Source: Candidatus Zixiibacteriota bacterium (GTDB lineage: Bacteria; Zixibacteria; MSB-5A5; GN15; FEB-12). Taken from it: a stretch of DNA of 20,535 nucleotides. A model generated the notes under the pieces. That model did no database searches. It had not been told where the DNA came from and worked only from the letters and a program-made list of their open reading frames with translations. Below, in pieces: positions 7,908-16,560 of this stretch. The translations under genes were made by a program, and so were the position numbers. The DNA lies in the NCBI GenBank assembly GCA_023700785.1, contig JAMPYH010000006.1, positions 1 to 20,535 on the forward strand, given 5' to 3'. How positions within the stretch are numbered: position 1 is the first letter of the stretch; each line of letters begins with the position of its first letter.

Positions 7908-8920
7908 GCGCAGGTCCTGTCAAGCACCGCCGCCAATCGACGCATGTCATTCATCAGTTTGTCAAAATCATCCGGCACGATCGACTGCGGGCCGTCTGAG
8001 AGAGCGTTTTCCGGTTCATGGTGAACCTCAACCAGGAGCCCGTCGGCGCCGACAGCTATCGATGCTCGCGACAGCGGGATCACTTTCCCCTTCTTTCCCG
8101 TGCCGTGACTTGGGTCAGCAAGAATAGGCAGATGGCTCATCCGCTTGACATACGGTATAGCCGCCAGATCGAGCGTATTTCGAGTATGGTCCGCAATCGT
8201 CCTGACACCCCGCTCGCACAGGATGACGGAGCGATTCCCCTCCGCCATGATATATTCGGCCGCCATCAAGAACTCTTCGAGCGTCGCCGACATGCCGCGC
8301 TTCAGCAGCACCGGCTTCATCGAACGACCCGCCTTTTTGAGCAACGAGTAGTTCTGCATATTGCGGGCGCCGATCTGGATGATATCGGTGTAGGATGCCA
8401 CCAGATCGAGCGTTTCGGTATCGACCGCCTCGGTGATGATCTTCAGCCCAAACCGCTCGCGAACTTCGGCGAGTATTTGTAGTCCCGTCTCCCCCAATCC
8501 TTGAAAGCTGTATGGCGAAGTGCGAGGCTTGAATGCCCCGCCCCTGAATATCCTCGCGCCGGCGTTGGCCACCCGCTCGGCGATGATCATGCATTGATCG
8601 CGGGATTCGACCGAGCACGGCCCGGCCATGACCACAAACTCGGGGCCGCCCACTTTGACTCCGTCAACATCGACAACACTGTTCTCCGGGTAGAACTCCC
8701 GGCTGACCAGCTTGAACGGATTGGTGACATGGATAATATCCTGTACGCCGACCAATGTGAGGATCCGGTCGGAATCGACCTGGGCTTTGTTGCCGGTGAC
8801 GCCGATGGCGGTTCTCAGCGCACCCGGGATCGGGTGGGGGGTGAGCCCCATCCGAGTGATCTCCTCGCAAACCTTGGCGACCATTTCCGGAGTGGCGGTC
8901 GCTTCCATTACTACAAGCAT
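7904..8920 (-). CDS. aroF: 3-deoxy-7-phosphoheptulonate (DAHP) synthase with N-terminal ferredoxin-like domain
   Basis: It condenses phosphoenolpyruvate and erythrose-4-phosphate, the first step of the shikimate pathway. The 338-residue protein has a small N-terminal ferredoxin-like domain (about 1-70, 'MLVVMEATATPEMVAKVCEEI') joined to the TIM-barrel catalytic domain. The barrel shows 'VMAGPCSVES' (97-106), 'RGGAFKPRTSPYSFQG' (126-141), 'LLKRGM', 'ILCERGVR' and 'LADPSHGTGKK'. This is the layout of the Thermotoga maritima enzyme, in which the extra domain binds Tyr or Phe for feedback inhibition. It has no chorismate mutase domain. A GGGAG six bases before the ATG supports the start. The gene lies 43 bases after argS and heads the tightly overlapping aro set. 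The symbol follows common use for this subtype. Confidence 0.95.
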   Translation of the reverse strand: MLVVMEATATPEMVAKVCEEITRMGLTPHPIPGALRTAIGVTGNKAQVDSDRILTLVGVQDIIHVTNPFKLVSREFYPENSVVDVDGVKVGGPEFVVMAGPCSVESRDQCMIIAERVANAGARIFRGGAFKPRTSPYSFQGLGETGLQILAEVRERFGLKIITEAVDTETLDLVASYTDIIQIGARNMQNYSLLKKAGRSMKPVLLKRGMSATLEEFLMAAEYIMAEGNRSVILCERGVRTIADHTRNTLDLAAIPYVKRMSHLPILADPSHGTGKKGKVIPLSRASIAVGADGLLVEVHHEPENALSDGPQSIVPDDFDKLMNDMRRLAAVLDRTCA

Positions 8921-8963
8921 ATATTTCTCCCGGCCGCGCCAGTTCGCGACCGTAATTGTGCGG

Positions 8964-10775
8964 CTACATTTCGTCGGGCGCCCGAAGTCCGAGCAAGTGC
9001 AGTCCTTCGTTGATGACTATTCGCACCGACTGCACCAGCGCCATACGAGCGGCGGAGAGGTCGGCGTTGTCGGAAATTATCTTGTCGATGCGCCCGGAGG
9101 CATCTTTCCGTTGATAAAACTTGTTGAACGCGCTGGAGAGCCGAAGCAGATAGGTGGAGATGTACCACGGATCGTAGTTGCGAGCGGCATCAAGAATGAC
9201 ATCTCCAAACTCGGCCAGCGATTCGATGACGATCCGCTCCTCTTCCCTGTCCAACAGCTCAAAATCAACGTCCGCTGTGATCGGCTTGCCATAGACCCGC
9301 TCCAATGAGCAAAGTCTGGCATGCGTGTACTGCAGGTACGGACCGGTCTCACCCTCAAAACTGAGTACCTCGTCCCAGTCAAAATTGACATCCTTTTGGC
9401 GTCGCACTGAGAGTTGCGAAAAGATGACCGCGCCGACGCCGATCATCCGCGAGACCTCATCGAACTGTTTGAGGTCCGGGTTTTTCTCGCGGATCTTTGT
9501 CCTTGCTAACTCGATCGCCTGGTTGAGGACATCCTCGAGGAAGATGATGTTCCCCTGTCGCGTGGACATGGTTTTTTCGCCAAACTTCACCCAGCCAAAA
9601 TCCACATGCTTCACTTTGCCGGTCATCCGTTCGGACGCCGGCAGATTTTCGGCCTCCTCCAGCATGGCGATCACCTTGAGCGCCTGCTTAAAGTGATCCG
9701 ACTGGCTCACCCCTACCACATAGAGCGACTCATGGAACCGATACTTTTCCCACCGGTAGATCAACCCGGCCAGATCCCGAGTGATATAAAGCGTGGCGCC
9801 ATCCTGGCGCTTAAGAAGCGCCGGCGGAAGTTGCGGATCCTTCAGATCGACGATCAACGCGCCGCGAGAGATCGATGTGAGACCGACCCTGGTAAGCCGC
9901 TCGATGACCGCCTCCATTTTGTCGTTCAAAAAGGATTCGCCGTACATGAGATCGAACTCGACGCCAAGGATGGCATAGACGCGATCCCACTCCTCGAATG
10001 AGACCTCTTTCATCCGCTCCCAGAGAGCGGTTACTTCGGGATCGCCGTCCTCAAGTTGTTTGAACGCGACCCGGGCCTCTTCGTTAAGCGATTCGTCCTT
10101 CTCCGCTTCGGCATGAAACTTAACATAGAGGTCGATCAGGTTGAAGACCGCTTTATTTTTGAAGGTCTCTTCGCTTCCCCACTTGCGGAATGCGACGATC
10201 ATCTTCCCGAACTGGGTCCCCCAGTCGCCGGGATAGTTGATGCCGATGACCTGATAGCCAAGCTTCTTGTAGATGCGACGAAGCGAGTTACCGATGATGG
10301 TCGTACGGAGGTGACCTACGCCAAAGGTCTTGGCGATATTGGGAGATGAATACTCCACAAGATTGATCTTTCCTTCGCCGATAGAAGAATCCGCGAAGTG
10401 GTTCTTTTGTGTCAGGACCTCAGTCAAGGTCCGCTGTGATACCGCCAGAGGATCGATCGAAGCGTTGATGTATCCGGACGCGGAAGTTAACGTCAGCGCA
10501 GGGCGCGATCCGTTGGCACCAAGCGCCTTGTTGGCGGCCTCGGCGACAGTCCGTGTGACCACGTCCGGCTTTGATTTGAGCACTGAAAGGTATTTGAAAA
10601 TAGGAAACGCGATACTTCCCATTTTGGGATCTTTCGGCTTTTCGATCCCTTTAAGCACGTCCGAGGCGGAGAACGGTCCGTGATCGCCCGTCGCTTTGGC
10701 GATATCGGGGTAGGCGCCGCAAAAGGCGGCCGCCACGGTCTGCGCAAATTGCTCTTTGAACTTGTCTAGTATCAT
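8964..10775 (-). CDS. argS: Arginyl-tRNA synthetase
   Basis: This class I synthetase charges tRNA-Arg with arginine in the cytoplasm. The 603-residue protein begins with the ArgS-specific N-terminal domain (about 1-110), then the Rossmann catalytic core with 'EYSSPNIAKTFGVGHLR' (141-157) containing the HIGH-type GHLR. It has the KMSKS-like KTMSTR at 401-406 in 'FGEKTMSTRQGN', and ends with the DALR anticodon-binding helices, the final 'GLHLLGLRAPDEM' being typical. An AAGG five bases before the ATG is consistent with the start. It stands between trpA (60-base gap) and the DAHP synthase gene (43-base gap), an unusual place for an arginine gene, and is probably part of the same transcript. Confidence 0.97.
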   Translation of the reverse strand: MILDKFKEQFAQTVAAAFCGAYPDIAKATGDHGPFSASDVLKGIEKPKDPKMGSIAFPIFKYLSVLKSKPDVVTRTVAEAANKALGANGSRPALTLTSASGYINASIDPLAVSQRTLTEVLTQKNHFADSSIGEGKINLVEYSSPNIAKTFGVGHLRTTIIGNSLRRIYKKLGYQVIGINYPGDWGTQFGKMIVAFRKWGSEETFKNKAVFNLIDLYVKFHAEAEKDESLNEEARVAFKQLEDGDPEVTALWERMKEVSFEEWDRVYAILGVEFDLMYGESFLNDKMEAVIERLTRVGLTSISRGALIVDLKDPQLPPALLKRQDGATLYITRDLAGLIYRWEKYRFHESLYVVGVSQSDHFKQALKVIAMLEEAENLPASERMTGKVKHVDFGWVKFGEKTMSTRQGNIIFLEDVLNQAIELARTKIREKNPDLKQFDEVSRMIGVGAVIFSQLSVRRQKDVNFDWDEVLSFEGETGPYLQYTHARLCSLERVYGKPITADVDFELLDREEERIVIESLAEFGDVILDAARNYDPWYISTYLLRLSSAFNKFYQRKDASGRIDKIISDNADLSAARMALVQSVRIVINEGLHLLGLRAPDEM

Positions 10776-10835
10776 CTTAGCCTTGCTTCCGGCCCGAATA
10801 TGGGGACGTTGCCGCTCCGGCGCAACGATAAAGCA

Positions 10836-11633
10836 TTATTGCCCGTTGAGGCTCTCTCGCACTGACTTAAGGAAGTCACCCACTTTGCCCACAGCCCGCT
10901 CAGCGCGGCCATTTTCTTCGACTAAACGGATGAGCGCCGAACCGATAACCACGCCGTCGGCATGTCGGCAGAGTCGCTTTGCGGACGCTGAGGAAGAGAC
11001 GCCAAATCCGGCGACAAACGGTTTACGAAGCTGCTTTCGCAGCGAACTTAAATATCGGTCGGTCTGATCGTCAAAACTTCTTCCTGCCCCCGTCACCCCG
11101 GTAACCGTGACCGCGTAAACAAAGTCAGTACACCGTTGTTCTATGCGCCTCACTCTCATGGCAGTGCTGGTGGGTGCGACCAGAAAGACCGAGGCAATGT
11201 CGTGCTTGCCGGCTTGATCCAGAAACGGACCGGCTTCCTCTGGAGGTAGGTCTGGAATGATCAGGCCGTCGATGCCGGCTGATTTTGCCTCTCCGAAAAA
11301 GCGATCCAAACCACGACTCAAGACTGGATTGTAGTACCCCATGGCCAGTATTGGGATGTCGGTACCTCGACGAAGCTCAGCGGTCAATTCAAACAGATCT
11401 CCGAGTCCGGTTCCGTGCTGAAGGGCCACCTGGCTGGAAAGCTGCACCTGAGGGCCGTCAGCCAGCGGGTCCGAAAATGGCATCCCGAGTTCAAGCATGT
11501 CCGCGCCAGATTCAATAGCAGTCTCCGCAAGTTGCCGTGACATGGCGAACGTCGGATAGCCGACCGTCACAAACGGCACAAGCAATTTGCGCCGATTTGG
11601 TGAGCCTATAAGCGTGGACACTCGGTTGGTCAT
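10836..11633 (-). CDS. trpA: Tryptophan synthase alpha chain
   Basis: The alpha subunit cleaves indole-3-glycerol phosphate to indole and glyceraldehyde-3-phosphate, passing indole to TrpB. I start it at the ATG at 11633, because a GGAGAG lies five bases upstream and this ATG shares ATGA with the trpB stop; a longer frame opening at 11693 would run deep into trpB. The 265-residue TIM barrel shows 'LELGMPFSDPLADGP' with catalytic E48 and D59, 'MGYYNPVL', 'GLIIPDLPPEEA', 'VAPTST' and the 'GVTGAG' phosphate loop. It is the last of the trp genes proper; the 60 bases after it hold a modest hairpin without a T run. Confidence 0.97.
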   Translation of the reverse strand: MTNRVSTLIGSPNRRKLLVPFVTVGYPTFAMSRQLAETAIESGADMLELGMPFSDPLADGPQVQLSSQVALQHGTGLGDLFELTAELRRGTDIPILAMGYYNPVLSRGLDRFFGEAKSAGIDGLIIPDLPPEEAGPFLDQAGKHDIASVFLVAPTSTAMRVRRIEQRCTDFVYAVTVTGVTGAGRSFDDQTDRYLSSLRKQLRKPFVAGFGVSSSASAKRLCRHADGVVIGSALIRLVEENGRAERAVGKVGDFLKSVRESLNGQ

Positions 11634-12835
11634 TTCAACTCTCCAAGTGAAGAGAGAATCGGCATATCCTTGTCGCCGCGGCCAGACAGGCAAACGACCA
11701 CGTTTTGATTTCTGCGGAACGTGCGGCCGTTAGCCACCAGCCAGGCAATGGCGTGCGATGTTTCCATCGCCGGAATAATACCCTCGAGACGCGAAGTAAG
11801 TTTGAAGGCGTCCACCGCTTCTTGGTCAGTCGCCGAATGATACTCCACCCTGCCTGAATCGCGAAGGTGCGAATGCTCCGGTCCAACTCCGGGATAGTCC
11901 AGTCCGGCTGAAACGGAATGGGGCAGCGTTATCTGGCCCTCGGCGTCGAAAAGCAGGTAACTATAGGAACCGTGAAGTACGCCCGGCTTCCCTTTGGTAA
12001 GCGTGGCCGAATGCTTCCCGGAATCAAGACCGTGCCCGGCGGCTTCAATGCCGATCAGCTTGACTTTGGACCTGATAAAAGGATAAAACAATCCAATCGC
12101 GTTGGAACCGCCGCCAACGCAGGCGACAAGGGCGTCGGGGAGTTTGCCCAGTATCTTCAGGCTCTGGACTTTGGTCTCTTTGCCGATCACAGACTGGAGA
12201 TCCCTGACGATCATTGGATACGGGTGCGGCCCGACAACCGAGCCAATGATGTAAAAAGTGGTGCGGATATTGGTGACCCAGTCGCGCATCGCTTGATTGG
12301 TGGCATCCTTTAAGGTTTTGGATCCCGATTCAACCGGCACAACTTCGGCGCCAAGCAGACGCATCTTCTCTACATTCGGCGCCTGACGAATGACATCTTC
12401 GGCACCCATATAGATCACACAGGGGAGCCCAAACCGGGCGCAGACGGTGGCTGTAGCCAGACCATGTTGACCGGCGCCGGTCTCGGCGATAATGCGGGTC
12501 TTCCTCATCCGAAGCGCCAAAAGAATCTGTCCCACCGTGTTGTTGATCTTGTGCGCGCCGGTGTGGTTGAGATCCTCACGTTTGAACCATATTCTGGGAC
12601 TGCCGACATGTTGGGTGAGTCGCTCCGCGAAATAAAGCGGCGACGGTCGGCCGACGAATGACTTCAGGTAGCCGGCAAGCTCGGCCTTGAATCGTCGATC
12701 CTTCTGTGCTTTAGCATAGGCAGCGGCGAGTTCGTCGAGGGCGTAAATGACAGTCTCCGGCACATACCTGCCACCAAAGAGCCCGTAGCGCCCTCTCGCG
12801 TCCGGGAAATTGTATTTTTTATCAATACCGCGCAC
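11630..12835 (-). CDS. trpB: Tryptophan synthase beta chain
   Basis: This PLP enzyme joins indole and serine to make tryptophan. The 401-residue protein is of the common TrpB1 type that partners TrpA: 'GRYGLFGGRYVPETV' (15-29), 'KREDLNHTGAHKINN' with the PLP lysine K96, 'AETGAGQHG' with catalytic E118, and the phosphate-binding GGGSNA (241-246). The start is a GTG at 12835, overlapping trpF by 14 bases, with AAGGTGG seven bases or so upstream; no ATG is near enough to be an alternative. The stop shares ATGA with trpA. Confidence 0.97.
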   Translation of the reverse strand: MRGIDKKYNFPDARGRYGLFGGRYVPETVIYALDELAAAYAKAQKDRRFKAELAGYLKSFVGRPSPLYFAERLTQHVGSPRIWFKREDLNHTGAHKINNTVGQILLALRMRKTRIIAETGAGQHGLATATVCARFGLPCVIYMGAEDVIRQAPNVEKMRLLGAEVVPVESGSKTLKDATNQAMRDWVTNIRTTFYIIGSVVGPHPYPMIVRDLQSVIGKETKVQSLKILGKLPDALVACVGGGSNAIGLFYPFIRSKVKLIGIEAAGHGLDSGKHSATLTKGKPGVLHGSYSYLLFDAEGQITLPHSVSAGLDYPGVGPEHSHLRDSGRVEYHSATDQEAVDAFKLTSRLEGIIPAMETSHAIAWLVANGRTFRRNQNVVVCLSGRGDKDMPILSSLGELK

Positions 12836-13451
12836 TATTTGCCACCTTGAAAAACTTCACCAGTTTCACTTTTGATTTTAATCCGGGGCTTGTCTCAACC
12901 GACGAGTTGACATCCACCAACAAAGGGCGGAATAACTCCACGCCAAGCGCAACATTTTGAGCGGAGACCCCTCCGGCCAACGCGAGCCGTTCGATCCGGC
13001 GTTTGGGAAGTATGCCCCAGTCAAACCTCTTCCCCGTCCCGCCACGAGCAGAGCTGCTCCTGTTATCCACCAATCGCAGATCCGCCTTGGATCCTGAGAC
13101 CCTGGTCCAGTCTTTCACTCCGGTCACGGAAAATGCTTTAATGACCCGCACTCCCCCCCTTTGAAGCGTTAGGATGTCGGAATCGGGTTCGTTACCATGC
13201 AACTGCACCCACTGCAGGCGCAATTGTTGAGCGATCTTCACCACTTGTTTAACCGGCATGTCAACAAAGATGCCGACGGTATCGACAGTCGGTGGAACTG
13301 ACTCGATGATCCTCGATGCCCTGACTACTGAGACAAATCGCGGAGAACCGGAATAGAAGTTCAGCCCCAGCATGTCAGCGCCCAATTCAGCCGCAAGACG
13401 CGCATCACTGACCCGTGTAATGCCGCAAACTTTGATCTGAAAGTAGCTCAT
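12822..13451 (-). CDS. trpF: Phosphoribosylanthranilate isomerase
   Basis: It performs the Amadori rearrangement of phosphoribosylanthranilate. The 209-residue TIM barrel has 'KVCGITRVSDA' with the general base C9, 'GADMLGLNFYSGSPRFV' (24-40), 'LHGNE' (84-88), 'LVDNR' with the general acid D129, 'DWGILP' (144-149), the phosphate-binding LAGG (158-161), and 'VDVNSSVETSPGLKS' near the C-terminus. It is a separate gene rather than fused to trpC as in enteric bacteria. ATGA links it to trpC; its stop lies 14 bases inside trpB. Confidence 0.95.
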   Translation of the reverse strand: MSYFQIKVCGITRVSDARLAAELGADMLGLNFYSGSPRFVSVVRASRIIESVPPTVDTVGIFVDMPVKQVVKIAQQLRLQWVQLHGNEPDSDILTLQRGGVRVIKAFSVTGVKDWTRVSGSKADLRLVDNRSSSARGGTGKRFDWGILPKRRIERLALAGGVSAQNVALGVELFRPLLVDVNSSVETSPGLKSKVKLVKFFKVANSARY

Positions 13452-14227
13452 GCCTGCCTGAACTCCCGCAGCAATCCAGCAGGATCACTACTTTTGACCA
13501 GAGCTTCGCCAACGAGGAAATTACTATATCCAGCGTCCACCAGGCGGCTGATATCTACTTTGGTAGATATCCCGGATTCGGCGACTCGCAGCCTGTTATC
13601 AGGAATGAGTTTCGATAAAGCCGCTGTTCTATCGAGACTGACCGAGAAGTCGGCGAGGTCACGCGCGTTGACTCCAATGATCTGAGCTGGAGTATTCAGC
13701 GCGGATTCGAGTTCCGGTTCCGTATGAACCTCCACCAGGCAATCCAGTCCGCATTCCCGCGCTATTCCCAGGAAATCCTCAAGTTGCCGACGCGACAGAA
13801 GTCGCACGAGCAGGAGAATGGCGTCGGCCCCTTTCGCCGCCGCCAGATGGATCTGGTAAGGCTCGATAATAAAATCCTTGCACAACACGGGCAGTCTCGC
13901 GGATTGCTTGGCGATCTGAAGATACTCAAGCTTCCCCTGGAAGAACTTCGATTCGGTCAGGACAGACAGAGCGACCGCTCCGCCAGATCGATAACGCGCG
14001 GCCATTTCCTCCGGATCGAACTGGTCTATCAGGACACCTCGGGATGGAGAAGCCTTTTTGAGCTCAGCGATTATCTTGACACGCTCGTTTGCTTGCAGAG
14101 CCTTCTTGAGGCTGAAGCGTTCATGCAACGACGCTTTTTCGGCCAGAGACTCCATCGGCCATCTTGATCTCTGCTCCTCAATCTCAATCCGCTTCTGCTC
14201 AACAATCTGCTGGAGAATATCGCTCAC
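13448..14227 (-). CDS. trpC: Indole-3-glycerol phosphate synthase
   Basis: It closes the indole ring by decarboxylating carboxyphenylaminodeoxyribulose phosphate. The 259-residue protein shows 'IIAELKKASPSRG' (52-64) with catalytic lysines, 'LCKDFIIEPYQI' (115-126), 'ILLLVRLL', 'VEVHTEPELESAL' with its glutamate, 'IGVNARDLADF' and 'RVAESGI' (214-220). The start is a GTG at 14227 with an ideal AGGAGG four bases upstream; GTGA forms the overlap with the stop of the MFS gene. It is a single-function protein, not fused to TrpF. Confidence 0.96.
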   Translation of the reverse strand: MSDILQQIVEQKRIEIEEQRSRWPMESLAEKASLHERFSLKKALQANERVKIIAELKKASPSRGVLIDQFDPEEMAARYRSGGAVALSVLTESKFFQGKLEYLQIAKQSARLPVLCKDFIIEPYQIHLAAAKGADAILLLVRLLSRRQLEDFLGIARECGLDCLVEVHTEPELESALNTPAQIIGVNARDLADFSVSLDRTAALSKLIPDNRLRVAESGISTKVDISRLVDAGYSNFLVGEALVKSSDPAGLLREFRQA

Positions 14228-15549
14228 GCTTCCTCCTGCTCGGCGATAGCCCAGCCTGCTTTGTCATCGCCCCGTTTCTCGACTCCCTTGAATGACCAGA
14301 AATAAAAGAGCGTGGAGAGAATGTACAGCACAATGGTGATGTTGAAGGTCAGCGTATATCCATACTGCTCTATGAGTCGGCCGCCGACAGCCGTGGAGAG
14401 CATCCAGGATGAGGTCCATGAGACCATCAGGAGCGCGTTGACCAAACCCTGCTCGGCACGACTGGACATCTCCATGCCAAAATTGGTCGCCACCGGCACA
14501 CCGATATTCATCAGCCCCGCTCGCAGCACATACGCGGCAAACGCGATCCAGAGCACTTGAGTATAGGCCAGGGTCAGCATGAATGGAATAGAGAGCAGTT
14601 GTGTGAAGACTATCGTACGCACCAATCCATACCGCCTGGCCAGCACCGGTCCAGCCAATGTCCCGGCAAACATAAAGAGAATGGTGCAGAAATAGAAGAA
14701 CCCGATCGTCGAAGTTGAGAGCCCGAACTTATCCCTGAAATAGAGATTCAAGAATGGAATGATCAGCCCCGCGCCGAGACCGATCAGAAAATTGGAGAAC
14801 GAGATCTTGAAGTAGAATGTCCCCCGCCGGCGAAATTGCTCCCGGGTGACCTTGATCCGCCGTTCTTCATCGGAGGCCGGCGTCGGCTTCAGCATCGCGA
14901 ATGGAATAAGTGCCAGCATTCCGATGGCAATCCCAAGATAAAGCGTGTATCGGTAGCCAAGGATCGAGTCACCGGCCAGTTCGCTCATGAGCGGAACCAG
15001 GCGGCCGGCAGTCAGTGAGCCGACCATTCCGGCCAGAAGCAGAACGCCGAAGGAGAAGGAAAAGAGATGGGTTCGTTCCTCTGATGTGGAGTTTCGCATG
15101 TAGAACGGACCCGCCGCCACCCGCGAGAAGGCGAATGTCATCCCACTCAACACGGAGAATATCAAGATGAGTTGCAAAGGCTCGTTACTTGAGACCCCCA
15201 CGCTGAAGATCGCGAAAAGTATCCCGGACGCTATCAGGACCGGCTTCAGGTTGATCCGGCTCAGGATAATAGCGGCCGGGATCGCCATCAGCGACATTCC
15301 CACAGCCCTGGAGGAATTGATCAGGCCAATGTTGCTTTCGCCAAAGCCCAGCTCTTTCAGGTAGAGATTCAGCAAGAGCTGAAAGAACTCGTAGTTGACT
15401 CCCAAAAGGAATGCGGCCAACAGATAAAGCCGGGCATTGCGCGAAAACTGTCGGACATGATACCAATAATGCCGCAGTTCATGCCCTAAATGGCGCTGCG
15501 GGCCCGAGTCCTGCCGTGTGGATTTATCTATGTCAATCGACTGCATCAT
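14224..15549 (-). CDS. Major facilitator superfamily (MFS) transporter within the trp operon
   Basis: The 441-residue protein has about twelve hydrophobic helices in two sets of six with a charged cytoplasmic loop near the middle ('KPTPASDEERRIKVTREQFRRRG'-type segment, around residues 220-240). The first helix is around 'YLLAAFLLGVNYEFFQLLLNLYL', and a 'SSRAVGMSLMAIPAAIILSR' segment sits at the usual position of the MFS loop 2-3. I do not recognise the subfamily or substrate. The ATG at 15549 directly abuts the trpD TAA, a second ATG follows at 15546, and the stop overlaps trpC in GTGA, so it is a real member of the operon rather than a chance neighbour. Export of tryptophan or a related aromatic compound, or uptake of a precursor, is a guess from position. 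Confidence 0.85.
   Translation of the reverse strand: MMQSIDIDKSTRQDSGPQRHLGHELRHYWYHVRQFSRNARLYLLAAFLLGVNYEFFQLLLNLYLKELGFGESNIGLINSSRAVGMSLMAIPAAIILSRINLKPVLIASGILFAIFSVGVSSNEPLQLILIFSVLSGMTFAFSRVAAGPFYMRNSTSEERTHLFSFSFGVLLLAGMVGSLTAGRLVPLMSELAGDSILGYRYTLYLGIAIGMLALIPFAMLKPTPASDEERRIKVTREQFRRRGTFYFKISFSNFLIGLGAGLIIPFLNLYFRDKFGLSTSTIGFFYFCTILFMFAGTLAGPVLARRYGLVRTIVFTQLLSIPFMLTLAYTQVLWIAFAAYVLRAGLMNIGVPVATNFGMEMSSRAEQGLVNALLMVSWTSSWMLSTAVGGRLIEQYGYTLTFNITIVLYILSTLFYFWSFKGVEKRGDDKAGWAIAEQEEA
14232..14237 (-). promoter_or_regulatory. Ribosome-binding site of trpC
   Basis: AGGAGG on the minus strand, four bases before the GTG at 14227 and inside the end of the MFS gene. It supports the GTG start and independent strong initiation on trpC after the MFS gene. 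Confidence 0.75.
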
Positions 15550-16560
15550 TTATGCCTGTGTTTTCCTGACCCATTCATCGAGTTTTGCCCTGGCACTGCC
15601 GTTGCCAAGTGACTGGCGGGCCAACAGAGCACCTTCGCGAATACTTTCCGCCTTGCCGGCGACATATAACAACGCCCCGGCGTTAAGCGCAACCGCGTCG
15701 CCGTAACCGTCGGCGCTTCCCGCCAACACATTGCGGAGTATCACCAGATTTTCAGCCGCGTCGCCACCGGCCACCGCGTTTCTCGGGTAACGAACTAGTC
15801 CGGCACTCTCCGGACTGATCGAAGACTCAGAAAGCGTTCCATCCTTAAGCTCGACAAAATCAGACGCGTCAGAGATGGAAAGTTCGTCCATACCGTCCCG
15901 AGAGTGGACCACCAGAACATGGACCGACCCGGTGAGCGCCAGCACCTCGGCCATCATCCTCATCAGCGAACGGTCGTAAACGCCGATCACCTGACGTTTG
16001 ACGGCGGCAGGGTTGGTCATTGGCCCAAGAATATTAAAGACCGTCCTGACGCCAAGTTCCCTGCGGGGTCCCGACGCGTACCGCATCGCCGGATGAAAGA
16101 CCGGCGCAAACATAAATCCAAAGCCGACCCTTTTGATGCACTCAGAAACCTCAAGAGGCTCCAGGTCGATCTTTCCGCCGGCAGCCTCAAGCAGATCGGC
16201 CGAACCACATTTGCTGCTGACCGAGCGGTTACCATGTTTGGCGACAGTCGCTCCGGCCGCCGCCGCGACTATTGCCGCGGCGGTCGAGATATTGAATGTA
16301 TGCGCGCCATCGCCGCCCGTGCCGCACCCATCAACCGCGTCAGGGTCAGTGATGCTGACCTTGCGGACATGTTTCCGCATCGACCGCACAAACCCGGCGA
16401 CTTCGTGAGCGAGTTCCCCTTTTTGCTTCAAGGCGATCAGGATGCCGCCGATCTGCACCGGCGTGGCTTCGCCGGTCATGATCTGATCCATAAGCGCAGT
16501 TGCTTCCTCTTCAGTCAGGTGGGTCCCCGAAAGGAGCTTTTTGAGCGAGTCCTGGATCAT
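15550..16560 (-). CDS. trpD: Anthranilate phosphoribosyltransferase
   Basis: It transfers the phosphoribosyl group of PRPP to anthranilate. The 336-residue protein has the small alpha-helical N-terminal domain and the alpha/beta domain with the PRPP loop 'DGCGTGGDGAHTFNIST' (77-93), 'VAKHGNRSVSSKCGSADLLE' (106-125), and 'GFMFAPVFHPAMRYASGPRRELGVRT' spanning the anthranilate site. 'NILGPMTNPA' is also present. It stands alone without the TrpG fusion of enteric bacteria. Its ATG shares ATGA with the trpG stop; its TAA touches the MFS start. Confidence 0.97.
   Translation of the reverse strand: MIQDSLKKLLSGTHLTEEEATALMDQIMTGEATPVQIGGILIALKQKGELAHEVAGFVRSMRKHVRKVSITDPDAVDGCGTGGDGAHTFNISTAAAIVAAAAGATVAKHGNRSVSSKCGSADLLEAAGGKIDLEPLEVSECIKRVGFGFMFAPVFHPAMRYASGPRRELGVRTVFNILGPMTNPAAVKRQVIGVYDRSLMRMMAEVLALTGSVHVLVVHSRDGMDELSISDASDFVELKDGTLSESSISPESAGLVRYPRNAVAGGDAAENLVILRNVLAGSADGYGDAVALNAGALLYVAGKAESIREGALLARQSLGNGSARAKLDEWVRKTQA

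Noticed and set aside
10807..10827. Hairpin CGTTGC/GCAACG in the trpA-argS gap as a terminator
   Set aside because: The stem is only about six pairs with a nine-base loop and is followed on the minus strand by TCCCCATATT, not a T run. It does not support an end of the trp transcript there.
11634..11693. Longer trpA start at 11693
   Set aside because: It would add 20 residues unlike TrpA N-termini and overlap trpB by 64 bases, while the ATG at 11633 has GGAGAG at the right distance and a standard ATGA overlap.
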